DNA of 64,000 nt from Taxillus chinensis (GCA_023512835.1 CM042091.1:44344107-44408106), one strand, 5' to 3'. Shown: positions 1 to 10,500, numbered from the stretch's first letter. A program made the numbers and translations. Notes: generated by a model from the letters alone, not told the origin.

Positions 1-450
1 ACTGCGTGTTCCAAAATTGCTTTATCACTGAAAAATATTATTTTTTATTTTTTATTTTTTGAAAATATTCTGGGAGCAAAAATATTCAATATATATATCA
101 AAATTCTCAGAACGAGGAGTAGAGTAAGAGAATGTGGTTTGTGACCTGATCTAGGGTGTTGTTTTGAATGTCAATTCCCGTTTGACCGTCGTTAATGGTT
201 CAAACACGATTTTGACTACAATTTCTTCATTTGACCTCGAAATTGAGCATGGTCGAAGGCGTTGATTCTCAAATTAGATTTTCTATCGCTCGGGACTACC
301 TGTTTGGCGTTTAGCCTTTCTAAATAAGTCATTGAAATTAGGCATTTCCTACTCAGCAGTCACAGCTCTTTATTGTCCTACAAAATGTTACAGCAAGTGG
401 AGGTAATATTAAAAAAATCAAATTTGATGAAACGTGTCCAACCCAAACAA
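1..450 (+). repeat. Dispersed repeat block A, copy 1
   Basis: This block recurs, diverged, at about 12,230-12,610 and at 22,960-23,291 continued at 24,830-24,960. Shared landmarks, in order: a stretch about TTGACCGTC and an AATTTCTTCAT-like stretch, a GAAATTGAGCA-like stretch, TTTTCTATC, CTTTATTGTCCTAC, and a closing AACAAAATAGRGTCCAAC. It has no coding capacity. It is probably part of an old LTR, but I could not find both ends. The copy at 23 kb has a later LTR inserted in it. Confidence 0.6.
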
Positions 451-774
451 AATAGAGTCCAACAGATGTCCCTCTTTATGTATCGTTCGTGTACAAACAA
501 TGCACAAAGATAAGATGGACTTGTTTTGGATGAGTTGGACTACTTACCTGGCTTACCTGTTGCCAAGTGGTGGTTCTACTGGGATCAAAGTACTTGCAGT
601 AGCTTGGGATCTATTGGAATAAAAGCCTAAGAAGCTTAGTGGATTGGGAATTAAAAGACACCTGAGGTAATAGAGAATCAAAAACCTAAGGGGTTGATTT
701 GGATTTGAAAAGATATAAAATGTAAAGCATAAAAGGCTAACTTGGAAAGAAAAGCTTATGGACTTTGTAGAGGT

Positions 775-1151
775 GAGGATCACTTGCCTACCATGCGCTA
801 CAGAGGCAGGAGGATTACCACCTACGATGTAAAGATACTAAAAAATGAAAGCTTAGAGTTGACAGAAATGTAAAAGGCTAGAACATAAGAGACTTCACAG
901 AGACAGGAGGATTACTTGCCTACAATGCATTACAGAGGTTAGAGGATTACCACCTACGATGCAAAGATACTACAAAATAAAAGCCTGGAGCTGATAATAA
1001 TGTAAAAGGCTAGAACCTAAAAAAGTTTACAGAGGCAAGAGGATTATTTACCTATAATGCGTTGCAGAGGTCGGAGAATTACTACCTATGATGCAAAAAT
1101 GTTGAAAAATAAAAGCCTAGAGCTGACAGAAATGTAAAAGGCTAGAACCTA
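775..1151 (+). repeat. 132-bp tandem repeat, about 2.9 copies
   Basis: Three head-to-tail units start near 775, 907 and 1,039. Each opens with GAGGATYAYTT, continues through a CTACSATG stretch (altered to CTATGATG in the third) and a TAAAAGCCTRGAGCTGA-like stretch, and closes with AAAAGGCTAGAACC or AAAAGGCTAGAACA. The units differ by scattered substitutions, so the duplication is not recent. There is no open frame across it. It sits in degenerate retroelement DNA. Confidence 0.7.
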
Positions 1152-3560
1152 GTAATCTTGTTGGAAACATTGATCGGTATTTGATGGAGATGCTTTAGGG
1201 GATTGGTAGGCTTGAGAGACCTTAATTGGTTAATGGTTTCTAATGTTTGAGGCTTTTGAGAGCAGCTTACAAAACCTGCACAAGAGAGATGCCATGATGC
1301 ATGTATGAATGAATGCAAAATATTTGAGTACATGCATGAAACTCTTTTCTTGACTTAGTGGGGAGCTTAACCCACTGGTGATTCACTATTGTTGGTGATT
1401 AGCTTTGCCTTGCTGAGAAAATGTCTCAATGCTGAATCGTTCCACATGATAGGGAACTCTATTTCTTCTTTAGCTGGGGAGTGTAATTGACTTAGCTTCA
1501 CTAAGTTGAAAAGCTTGACTTGAGTATTGTCTTCCTGGATGACAGAGCACCTCTGCTGAGTAATAACATGAGAGACCTTGCTGGGGATAAACGTTTTATG
1601 TACAAAAGATTTTTTCGATTTTCAAAACAAGTTTTCAAAGATGATTGTTTAAAAACAATTTTTAGAACATGGTTATGCAATACATTCATAACTTGTCGTT
1701 CTCTCATGGCAATGGTATAAGAATTTTGAAGGCATGCTCCCCAACATTGGCTTAAGCTTGACTAGCTTTGACTAGGTAATGGTTCTTGATAACTTGAGGG
1801 TTCAATCTGCAAAATTTTGAAGTATCTGTGCTCAATGGTTTTGGGTTGGAGGTATTGGTACTCCATGGTTTTGAGGGTTTTTGAGATTGAGGTATTTTTG
1901 AGATTAAGGCTGGATGGTCTCGCAATTTCGGGATTTTATCCTTGGATTGGATGTGTTAGTACTCAATGGTTTTGGGTTTTACCTTGAGAGGTTGTTGCTT
2001 GAAGCTTTGCCTTGATCTTGTGGCTCAAAGGTATCTATCTCCGAAAGTTATTGTTTGGAGCTTTGCATTGATTTGGGGTGTTTGAACATTTCTTACTTTT
2101 ATGGCTTCGGGCTCCACTGTCAAAGGTTATTGTTTAGGCTTTGACTTGATCTAGTGCACTTGAAAACTTGCTGCTTTCATGGCTTTGAATTTTACTCACA
2201 GTGCCCCTTCAGGTTTTCACTACACCCGCCTCACAATGATTATGATGCTCCTTCTGCCTTGTAGATGGCTTTGTATTTTGCGCTTGATGCCCTTTCAGTT
2301 TTCACCAAGTCCCCCTTTTACACCGAAGGTTTCTACTCTCATTTGAGTACTTGAAAAATAATTTTGATCATTCAATCAGAGAGGGCTTTTTTAGGACTAT
2401 AATGAAGGCTTGAGGTTTAAGGGTTTATCAAGAAAGGGATATAATAGACTCAAACTTGTTCTAGGTTGGATATAATTCGTAGTTCAGACTAATCTCCCTA
2501 GAAGCTGATTCTGTTGACTCTCTTTTTGATCTTTCTTTCTTTTTTATTTTTTCCTCTCTTTCTTTTTTTTATAAGGGATGGACTAGATTGCTCTAGTGTA
2601 GGGCTTTATTCCCATCATAAGGCTCATGAGACTGATTTGATTTTTTTTTCTTGAAAACTTCCCCAAGTGTTGATTTATTTCTTCTTAAACTGTCCCAGTA
2701 TGGGGTCTGATTCAAAATGCCCCATTTTCTTTTCTTCGTTGTTTTCTCTCCCTTTTTCCTTTTTTTATTGAGTTGCTCTCTTTTTCCTCTCATGCCCTAA
2801 AATGCCCTCATCAAATTTTCCTCTCTATTTTTTCTCTCTTTTTTTCTTTCTCACCAAAGGTTGACCCAGTTTAACATGAGTTATCCCAATGAGGAACTCT
2901 ATAAGGCACTAACTGCCCCAACATATGTACTGTATTGCCTCTCTCAAGGGATTTGGCTTTGAGGAACTACCATAGTGTGGGGTGAACTATGGATCGAGTA
3001 ATCTAAAAGAAAATTTCATTACAGGCTCAAAGGGGATAGCAAGGGTATTATTACGAGGTAGCACGAAAGATGACTTCTCCTCACTTTAAATAATCAAGTG
3101 TTTTCTCAAATAGTTCAAAGAAGAGTTATATTCTCTCTCTCTTTTTTTGATAGAAGGAACTTTACCTAACAATCAATCGAGATCCTTGATAGCATCCCTC
3201 CCAATGGGAATGTAGTTCCCCAAAATTAGTTTTCTTGAATTTCTCGATCTCTTGTGTTGAGCTCTTACAACGATAGGCTCCTCGAACCTTTATCAAGCTC
3301 AGGTTATCAATTTCATCTTCCTTGTTTCATATGTCCCTATTAGGCTTGATACACGTACCATGAGAGTGGACAAGTTATTTACAACTATTACATACACATG
3401 TTATGAAATGATAGAAACCAATTAAAAATATTTATTATCAAAAGGAGGTGACGAGCATCTTTTTTAGGAATAAGATAGGGAGTTTTCATGATTTATTAAA
3501 CAAAGTTTCACCAAAAAAGGAAAATTATTAAAAATCACGAGTCTCCACGATATGACTCGA
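1152..3560. other. Degenerate retroelement-like DNA, no gene seen
   Basis: No open frame here has family-like content and no terminal repeats could be matched. The stretch is rich in T runs and in repeated TTTTGGGTT / GGTATT phrases at 1,800-2,200. Its position, on the 3' side of the minus-strand gag remnant, suggests it is part of the same decayed element, but that is inference. Confidence 0.4.
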
Positions 3561-3569
3561 GCATTGGAG

Positions 3570-5830
3570 ATCCATCCTCTAGAAAACTTAACTAGTTTGC
3601 CCTCCTTCGGTAGTATGGGAGTTACCAAACCTGCTCCTAGTCACTTGTAGTACCCCTTCGTGCACATCATCGGGATCGGGTGACCTTGGCTTGGAAGAGT
3701 CACTTTGGGCCTTTGTCGAGAAGTTCAATCACTGAGCATTCCTCTTAAAGGAGATACAATCTTTAATATTATGCCCTATCACCTCAGCATGATATTCACG
3801 TTGGTCATTTGGATTATACCACTCAGGATACGGTCACTTGACTGGTTCCAAAGAAGTAGGAATCACCATATGGGCTTGCAATAACTCTTTGTATAGATCT
3901 AAGTAAGTTATGGGGTTGGGGTCAACTTCCAGTTGCTTGAGCTTTTTATTCCTTCTTTCTATTGGACCGTGAATGTTATCTGAGGGGATGCCTCCATATT
4001 TCGTTGTTACTGGTCCCAATCCTTGCCATGCACGATGATGAGTTTGTTGGGGCATACGCGTCAAAGAAATGACACTAATGTGGTTATGAAGAAATAGTGA
4101 GGGTATTGGCATAACGTGAGGGTTTTGAAAGGAAACCAGTCCATGGGGTCGCTTCACTCCTTATGCTAATCCAATGGTTCTTCTCTCAGCTGGTTCTACC
4201 TTGGTGAGCCCTTCGGTCAATTCCATTAGCTTCTGGAGTTGACATTTCAGTGCTTACAAATCTGCATACATTACTATCTAAGCTTGCTCCACCTTAGCTA
4301 TCCGGTTGTATAGGTCTTCAGCCATGTGTTTGGACTTTGGATTACAATCTGATTTAATAAAAGTGTTAAGCTCCCCCTTTATTTAATATGGAATTTGTCA
4401 ATGAGATGCATGACATGTATGCATGAATGTTTAGGATGTGTGGCTCTAGTGAATGTCATTACTACTTTGAAAAAGTTTTATTTTATTTCAGAATAGAATC
4501 TCAACAGTGAGCACTATTACAAAGAGCGGTCTTGAATCACCATCCAAAAGGCTAACTTCAAGTAGTAACTAAACCCTTCTCTTAAATGCATTACAGTCCT
4601 ATATTGAATGCCCAATAGCACCGGCATGAAACTCACAGCTCTTTGTAGGATCATACCATTTAGGATATGGCGGCTGTGGTGCGGGAATGGATTTTGGTGC
4701 CAACAAATTAGCTCCTATTAGATTTGGAAACAACTTTTCATAATCTAGCGCTAGTGGCTCAAAGGTGTGGCTTTCTCCTAGGTCTTTTGTGCTTTAAGGT
4801 GGATGGATCGGTTTTCCACACAGCTAGCACTTGGTCCTGATGAGTAGTTACTTCTGTTATTCTTCCCGTCTTAATTCCCAGCTCAATCCTTTCTCCTGAG
4901 GCTACTAGATCACTAAAATTGTTAGTGACATTCCCAACCATTTTTTTATAGTAAACCCCTCGAAGGGTATTGAGGAAAATGGTCATGAGCTCTTTCTCAG
5001 TAAATGGCGATTGGACTTCCATTGCAACCTCTTTCAAACGCCTAGTGTAGTCTTTAAAGCTTTTAGTTGACTTCTATTACAGTTCATGTAATGTCAGCCT
5101 ATCAAGAGCTAACTCTATAATATGCTTGTACTGGTTTAGGAAAGCAGTTGCTAGATCTTACCATCTATTGATGTGACTTTTATAACACTGAAAATACCAT
5201 TGAAGTGGTCCTCCAGTTAGACTCTCTTGAAAGCAATGTATCAAAAGTCTGTTATTGTGCACATAAGCTTTCATTGTCCCGCAATACATTGTGAGATGGA
5301 ATTTTAGACATTAGGTGTAGTTAAATTTTTCGAATTCAGGCATCTTGAATTTTGGAGGTAATACTATACCAGGAACCATGCACAATTCATCTGAACTAAT
5401 CAAGCCAAAAGTTTCAGTCTTTTCAACTGCTTTCAATCTCTCCTCAAGTTGTGCTATCGCAAGGGATTCAATATCTTCCATAGGTGTTGGGGACTTCAGT
5501 ACCTCTGCTTTGTGCCCCACAATCGGTGAGGTAACATGGACTTGATTTTGGATACCGTGATATATGGGAGTAGGGTCATGAAATGGTGTCTACCTTTGTG
5601 TGAGAGTCAGTGGTTGCAATGCTTTTTGACCTTGTTGTTGATTTATGATCCCTTCTCTAGGTTTCTGACTAATCTTGTCATTGTTTCTATTAGACGGTTC
5701 ATTTGCCTTTACAAATCCCAGAGATTTTTGTATGCTTTTTGTTAGGTCTGCTCCAAGCTGACTAGTCTTGCTGTTGTATCCTCTGCCATAGATCAAAATT
5801 GTTGCCCACTTACAGTTGGTTCTAATGAAT
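3570..5830 (-). pseudogene. Ty3/gypsy gag pseudogene with a duplicated, partly deleted second copy
   Basis: Read on the minus strand, 5,800 to 4,570 encodes a decayed gag. It has an N-terminal helical stretch starting MAEDTTARL near 5,790, the core gag domain around 5,330-4,860 (PEFEKF near its start, GGPLQWYF, then KELMTIFLNTL and GVYYKKMVGN), and a C-terminal half-finger CEFHAGAIGHSIQDC near 4,600-4,660. From about 4,330 to 3,600 a second, shorter copy repeats the N-terminus (MAEDLYNRIAKVEQA) and the finger (REYHAEVIGHNIKDC) but lacks the core domain. Many stops and frameshifts break both. The finger form (C-x2-H-x4-GH-x4-C with Y/F-H) is typical of non-chromovirus Tat/Ogre-type gags. Family assignment below Ty3/gypsy is inference. 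No pol follows. Confidence 0.75.
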
Positions 5831-6233
5831 CAGCAAAATGATAAGCTCCCCATTTTACTATCTTGATTTTTATTTACTTTTTTTAATGGATGTATTGTAA
5901 AGACTCATATTTGGGCAGTCTTGAGAGATAGTCATTCTATGGGAATATAACTATCTGGATGGTAGTGTAGCCGTCGATGTGAGCAATTTGACTGTACCTG
6001 GGCCCGATTCCGAGCCGAGGCCCCGTTTGACCCAATTGTTGACTTTTTGGGGTTTATTGGTTGACTTTGCATTTGGGCGGTCATTTGAGTGTGATATTAT
6101 CTTAATAGTATTATGCTCGTCATTTCGAGCGTTTTGACAGTAATTTGACTCAATTTGGAGTTTGTGACCTCGGGAGGTCAATTATTGCATTCGGGAGATC
6201 AATTATTGCTGGGAGGCCAATTATTGGCAGCAG

Positions 6234-6240
6234 TATAAAT
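6234..6240 (+). promoter_or_regulatory. TATA box of the 5,896-8,009 LTR
   Basis: TATAAAT lies about 340 bp inside the LTR, followed after about 55 bp by a GA dinucleotide run and then a splice-donor-like CAG/GTAGGTG. The same arrangement occurs in the other LTRs of this window (59,483; 38,061; minus-strand copies near 62,790, 35,680 and 9,575), which supports a real LTR core promoter and fixes the element's orientation. Confidence 0.65.
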
Positions 6241-6657
6241 AATTAAGAAACTGCATTATCCTTTAATTTGCTTGGTGCGTGCGTGTTTGAGCAAGAGAGA
6301 GAGAGAGAAAAGGTGAAGAGCTTCCCTTAGTGATTTTGGGGCGATTGGAGTTCGTAGATCGCAAATAATCTTTCCAGGTAGGTGTCCTTGAACCTCTTAT
6401 CTCGATTCTATCTTGGAATATGCATGAAGTTATCATGATTTATGAATTTGAGTATGAACCCTAGGTTTTGGGGAAAACCCAATTTTGGGGTTAAATATGA
6501 TGACTTAGCATAAGATTTGTGGTTAATAACTGATTTATATCAGTTTGAGTATGTAATTTTGTACTCTGTTTAGTAAAACACGTGTTTGTGAGTATCTGGG
6601 GGTTGCTGGGTTGATCCCAGATGAAAATTAGCCTGGGCGAACTTTAAGGGTCAAAGT

Positions 6658-6740
6658 TCATAGTCCGGAGTAGTTAGTCCGGATCAGTAGTCCGGAGTAG
6701 TTAGTCCGGATCAGTAGTCCGAAGTAGTTAGTCCGGATCA
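6658..6740 (+). repeat. Short tandem array (AGTCCGGAKYAGT type) in LTR
   Basis: About five units alternating AGTCCGGAGTAGTT and AGTCCGGATCAGT (one unit AGTCCGAAGTAGTT) follow directly after the anchor CTGGGCGAACTTTAAGGGTC. Other LTR copies of this family hold unrelated arrays after the same anchor. Confidence 0.8.
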
Positions 6741-8014
6741 GCAGCAGTGATCCATAGCTTCGCCCGCAAGGTGTTTCCGCAAGACGGTGTTCCGTGAAGT
6801 GCAACCTGCACCGACTGGACATTTACATTGTAAACCATTATGCCTCTCCACATTTAAGTATTAAGTTACAATGTAAATAACGAAATACCCCCCATTTGGA
6901 TTCAAAGAAAAATACTAAAAAAATTAATTCCCACTCTTTCAAAATGTGAAAATTGGGATTTAGTGTAAAATCTCAGAAAAACCCAAAAGTTCATAGTGGT
7001 GACTTTTTGGAAAGTGGGGTTAGACATCTCAAAAAAATCTCCAAAAATCAGATTATCTTATTTATGATATGGGAACCCAATGCCGGGACTTTTGATTTCA
7101 AGAAAATAGCTGCTATGGGTACTTCCTTCATAAATCAAGAATTGAAGATTTACTTGTGCAGACTGGCTACAGTTTTAAAGGGAGTGTTGTATACCTTAAG
7201 ACCATATTGGTGTTGGTATGTTGGTTTGAGGGATTGGGGCTTAGGCTCTATGACTTGTTGGGTTCTCACCGTGATGCACCGATGGTGCTATGTGGTTGAC
7301 GTGGCAGGCATATGCACCGATAGCAGGCCTGTGTGGCGACTGTGGCCGGGCATATTGCATTGTGGACAGGTTAAGGCCTGAGTTGAGCCGTTGAGCTCGT
7401 GGAGCTGGGGCTGAGTGCCCTAAGCTAGGATCCCATGGAGGATCGTGGACAAGTTGTCCTGTGTGGGCAGGCTGAGTCCTGATGTTTGTTTGCAGGCTGA
7501 GTCCTAATGATTGTGCACACTACACGGTGCACGAGTACACTGAGCATATAGTATAGACTTATATGTGTTGCATGATGTGGAGTTTTAGGGTCACCTACTG
7601 AGCTTGTCGCTCACCCCTACTTGTTGTTTACCCCTTTTCAGGTGTGACCCGAGACTAGTGGAGGACTTTCTTCCAGGAGGACGTGCCCACTACTCTAATG
7701 TATGATACAGTACTATATTCTGTATTTTATTATGTGTTGTATCCCGGACATGGGTCCGTGGACAATTGTATTTGCATACTGTTTGTGATGTAATGTCTGT
7801 ATGACTGTTTGACTTATCATATGCATGATGATGTATGGGAAAGTACAGTATTACCCTTGATGTATGACTGTACATGGTTACATATTTGAGATAGCACCCG
7901 CGGTATAGTCTCTATTGGTACTAGTCACCAACCCCTTGACCTTTCGGGTGCAGGCAAGGGGAAGTCATGTTCCTGGTTCCGGGTTTTCTTGGAATTCGGG
8001 GGCGTGACATGTAT

Positions 8015-8723
8015 GGATGAATCTACATGATGTGATTATGACATGATTTACTATCTTGATGATTTTTTTGGCTTTTCTGGTTTTTTTTGACATGCATGCA
8101 TGCATGGATCTACATGATATGACGAAAATATGACATGAGTCCTAAATGTTGGTATTATATGAGTGAGAATGTAAATATCTTATATACCTTTAAACATGAA
8201 ATACTTGAATGAAGGTGTACCTGTCATAGGTACCCATGGACTGATGAGGATTAGTGTTGCCTATCCTTAAATTGAGTGATGAATGCTTGAATGGACACCT
8301 AAGCCTATAGTGATGAGGCAGTCTATCTGACTGAAAGAATATGTGCGTAGGATGAAACACAAATCTTAGGTGGACTTATGATGAATGTCAATGTTATGTG
8401 TCCTAGAGTGTATGATCGAAAGAATAGGGCATGGTTAAAAAATAATAATAATAATGACACAATTCACATAAAAATAAGGTTAGTGGCAATAACAATAATA
8501 ATATTCATATAAACAATTATATAAGACAAAGTTAGTAAAAAGAACAGCATAAATATTTATAAGATAGTATACAAAAAACGGTAACAAAACAACATGATTT
8601 GATGTGGATGAACCTATCCTTCAAAAGGAATGCTAAAATGGGCAAACAATATGTGGGTCAATGATTCTAGTGGGCTCCTATTGTTGAAACTATCTTATTC
8701 GTTAGTTCCCAAGTCACCTCAGT
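8015..8723. other. Unclassified intergenic repeat DNA
   Basis: This continues the sequence interrupted by the solo LTR. It includes a repeated CATGCATGCATGCATG phrase near 8,093-8,105, a repeated GATCTACATGATATGA-like phrase, and AT-rich trinucleotide stretches (ATA/AAT near 8,440-8,510). No gene or terminal structure was recognised. Confidence 0.4.
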
Positions 8724-9147
8724 TGTAACAGCCCAGCCCACCCGTAGCCCAATATTGTCCGCTTTAGGCCTCGCCCACACGGTTTTGTTTTTGGTAAGCC
8801 CTTGGCCCCTAAAAGGCCTTGTGCTAGGAGAGGTTACCACAGCCACCTAAGTAGCCTGCTCCGTACTCCTCCCCAGCTGATGTGAGACATTACATCCACC
8901 CCCCCCCCCTCGGAGAGCCTAGCGTCCTCGCTGGCACACCGGCCTGGGCCCCGGCTCTGATACCATTTGTAACAGCCTAAGTCTCCCGTAGCACAATATT
9001 GTTCGGTTCAGGGCCCAAGCCCAATCTCCAATTTTGTTCTTGGCAGTGCCATACAGGCACCCCAAAAGGCGTCATGCTAGGAGAGGTTTCCACAGCCACC
9101 TAAGTAGCCTGCTTCGTTCTCCTCCCCAGCCGATGTGGGACATTACA
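8724..9147 (-). mobile_element. TRIM (terminal-repeat retrotransposon in miniature), complete structure
   Basis: Two LTRs of about 171 bp (8,724-8,894) and 180 bp (8,968-9,147) share TGTAACAGCC starts and GACATTACA ends. They are separated by only 73 bp. On the minus strand the internal segment opens with TGGTATCAGAGCC, the complement of the plant initiator-methionine tRNA 3' end (primer site), three bases from the 8,968 LTR. It closes with a G-run ending GGTGGA (polypurine tract) against the 8,894 end. It has no coding capacity, so it depends on other elements' proteins. The LTRs contain no 5S-rRNA-like promoter, so it is not a Cassandra element. No matching target duplication is visible (TCAGT versus TCGAA). 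Confidence 0.88.
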
Positions 9148-9422
9148 TCGAAATCAAACACATGGCATAAAATCAAACACATGGCATGCGCACAATCACA
9201 GGTTCTCAAACTCAGCCACACGGGCCTAAAATCAAACACGTAATAGGCAAATCCATATAGGCATATTATCAAACACATAATAGGCATAGCCACACAAGCA
9301 TATTATCAAACACCTTTCATGCAGGCATACTTGCACAGGATAGCAAACGTCCACATATGAGATTACATCAAATATGCCATTGAAGGCCAACATTCATATA
9401 AGAGATCACACCTATATTAATT

Positions 9423-9428
<6 letters not shown>

Positions 9429-9450
<22 letters not shown>
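9429..9450. repeat. (TA)n microsatellite
   Basis: A run of alternating TA of about 22 bp lies inside the inverted LTR fragment. It has no other feature. Confidence 0.9.
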
Positions 9451-9453
<3 letters not shown>

Positions 9454-9592
9454 ACAACAACGATAATACTCGACAGATTATCCACCACAGGGTCTAACCC
9501 TGGAATGGGTACTAAAAGAGATAGAACACCGACAACAAAAACCCTAAACCTAAAACAAAGAGAGCTCCTCCTTATATAAACCTCACTTATCA

Positions 9593-9755
9593 AAACGACG
9601 TAGTTTTGATAAATGAAATCCCACCATTAAAATGACGTAGTTTTGATAAATGAAAAACACCATCAAAACGACGTAGTTTTGATAAATGAAATCCCACCAT
9701 CAAAACGACATAGTTTTGATAAATGAAACACACCATCAAAATGACGTAGCTTTGA
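9593..9755. repeat. Five palindromic ACGT-core repeats upstream of an LTR TATA box
   Basis: Five units of about 34-36 bp each contain a near-perfect palindrome of the form TCAAAACGACGTAGTTTTGA, followed by a TAAATGAAA spacer. Unit 4 has ACAT for ACGT, and units 2 and 5 have one or two arm changes. In the related LTR at 37,553 the same palindrome occurs only twice (37,992-38,051). The array lies just upstream, in minus-strand orientation, of a TATA box at about 9,575. Confidence 0.85.
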
Positions 9756-9859
9756 TAAATAAAACACTCCCTCGAAGACTCATAGAACACTACCTCGAAG
9801 ATCATCACCTCGGAGCCTCGTAGTCGCAGCCTCGGAGATCGCTGGAAACGCGGCCTCAA

Positions 9860-9975
9860 AGATTTGTCTCGAAGATCAAACCTTTGACCCTCAAACCTTC
9901 GAACTTCGACCCTCAGACCTTTGGCCCTCAGTCTTCGACTTTCGACCCTCGGTCTTCGACCCTATGACACAAATC
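9860..9975. repeat. TTCGACCCTC-type tandem array in LTR
   Basis: Irregular 10-14-bp units such as CTTCGACCCTCAGA and CTTCGACTTTCGACCCTCGG are present. On the minus strand the array follows the anchor CTGGGCGAACGCTTGGGTC (about 9,989-10,015). Confidence 0.65.
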
Positions 9976-10068
9976 TTCGAGTCTTCCACCTTTTGACCCA
10001 AGCGTTCGCCCAGGGTACCGTTCATCTTTGTTCCAGCTTGTTCTTCTCAAAACACGGGTCATTACAGT

Positions 10069-10500
10069 TCACTACTAATTTTTCTTATTTTCAAAACCAA
10101 AAAAAGACTAAAACAAAATGTTTTCTTATAAAAAACAAAAAAACAACAAAAAACAAAAAAAACACTAAATTAAAAACAAAAACAAAAACCAAAACAAAAC
10201 CAGAACAAAAAAACAAACCAAAATCTTAGGATTTCATTTTCCACTTTAAACAAAAAAACCTTTAGGATTTCATTTAGAAATTTAGGGTAAATCAAAGTTA
10301 ACCATAGACTTTTTAGGAAAACAATAGTGCCTTAACCCAGTCAAAATAGTAAAAAAAACAAATAGAAACCTCCTCCTCTTAAGATAGGTATCAAAAGGGA
10401 GTTGTAGGGGTGCTAATCTTTCCCTACACGTAACCAACTCTCGAACCCTTATCTGGTAATGTAGACCACCCACATTTTAGGTGACCAACTACACCCCAAA
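10069..10500 (-). repeat. Diverged repeat block B, copy 1 (A-rich)
   Basis: 10,085-10,215 is an A-rich, low-complexity stretch. 10,330-10,500 resembles, inverted, 12,775-13,005. Both share GATAGGTA(T/C), a stretch near GTAGGGGTG(C/T)TAATC, and a GGTCACCTAAAA / TTTTAGGTGACC phrase. It is probably the same old retroelement in opposite orientations. Confidence 0.5.

Larger units (their letters stand above)
5896..8009 (+). mobile_element. Solo LTR, Tekay/Del-like family (2,114 bp)
   Basis: It begins TGTAAAGACTCAT and ends GGGGGCGTGACA. It is flanked by a perfect 5-bp duplication TGTAT at 5,891-5,895 and 8,010-8,014. There is no internal region, so it is a solo LTR left by LTR-LTR recombination. 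It is the same family as the LTR at 60,738-63,141, which adjoins a Tekay/Del-type pol, and as the inverted copy at 30,999-36,006. Internal landmarks: a TATA box TATAAAT at 6,234, a GA-run near 6,295-6,309, a donor-like CAGGTAGGTG at 6,375, a short tandem array at 6,658-6,740 and a conserved open frame at 6,953. Confidence 0.92.
9148..10068 (-). mobile_element. LTR fragment, same family as 37,553-44,863
   Basis: On the minus strand the LTR starts at 10,068 with TGTAATGACCCGTGTTTT, identical to the start at 37,553. It carries the anchor CTGGGCGAACGCTTGGGTC, a TCGAAG-rich array, a palindrome array (9,593-9,755), a TATA box near 9,575 and, near 9,160-9,330, the tandem units seen at 38,371-38,640 in reverse. 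It stops at the TRIM, and no GGGGCGTGACA end was found, so it is truncated. Confidence 0.8.

Noticed and set aside
8724..9147. TRIM tested as a Cassandra element
   Set aside because: Neither LTR has the 5S rRNA internal promoter sequence that defines Cassandra.
9921..10229. Lysine-rich 102-codon frame
   Set aside because: Its second half is an A-rich low-complexity run, and the first half is LTR array sequence.
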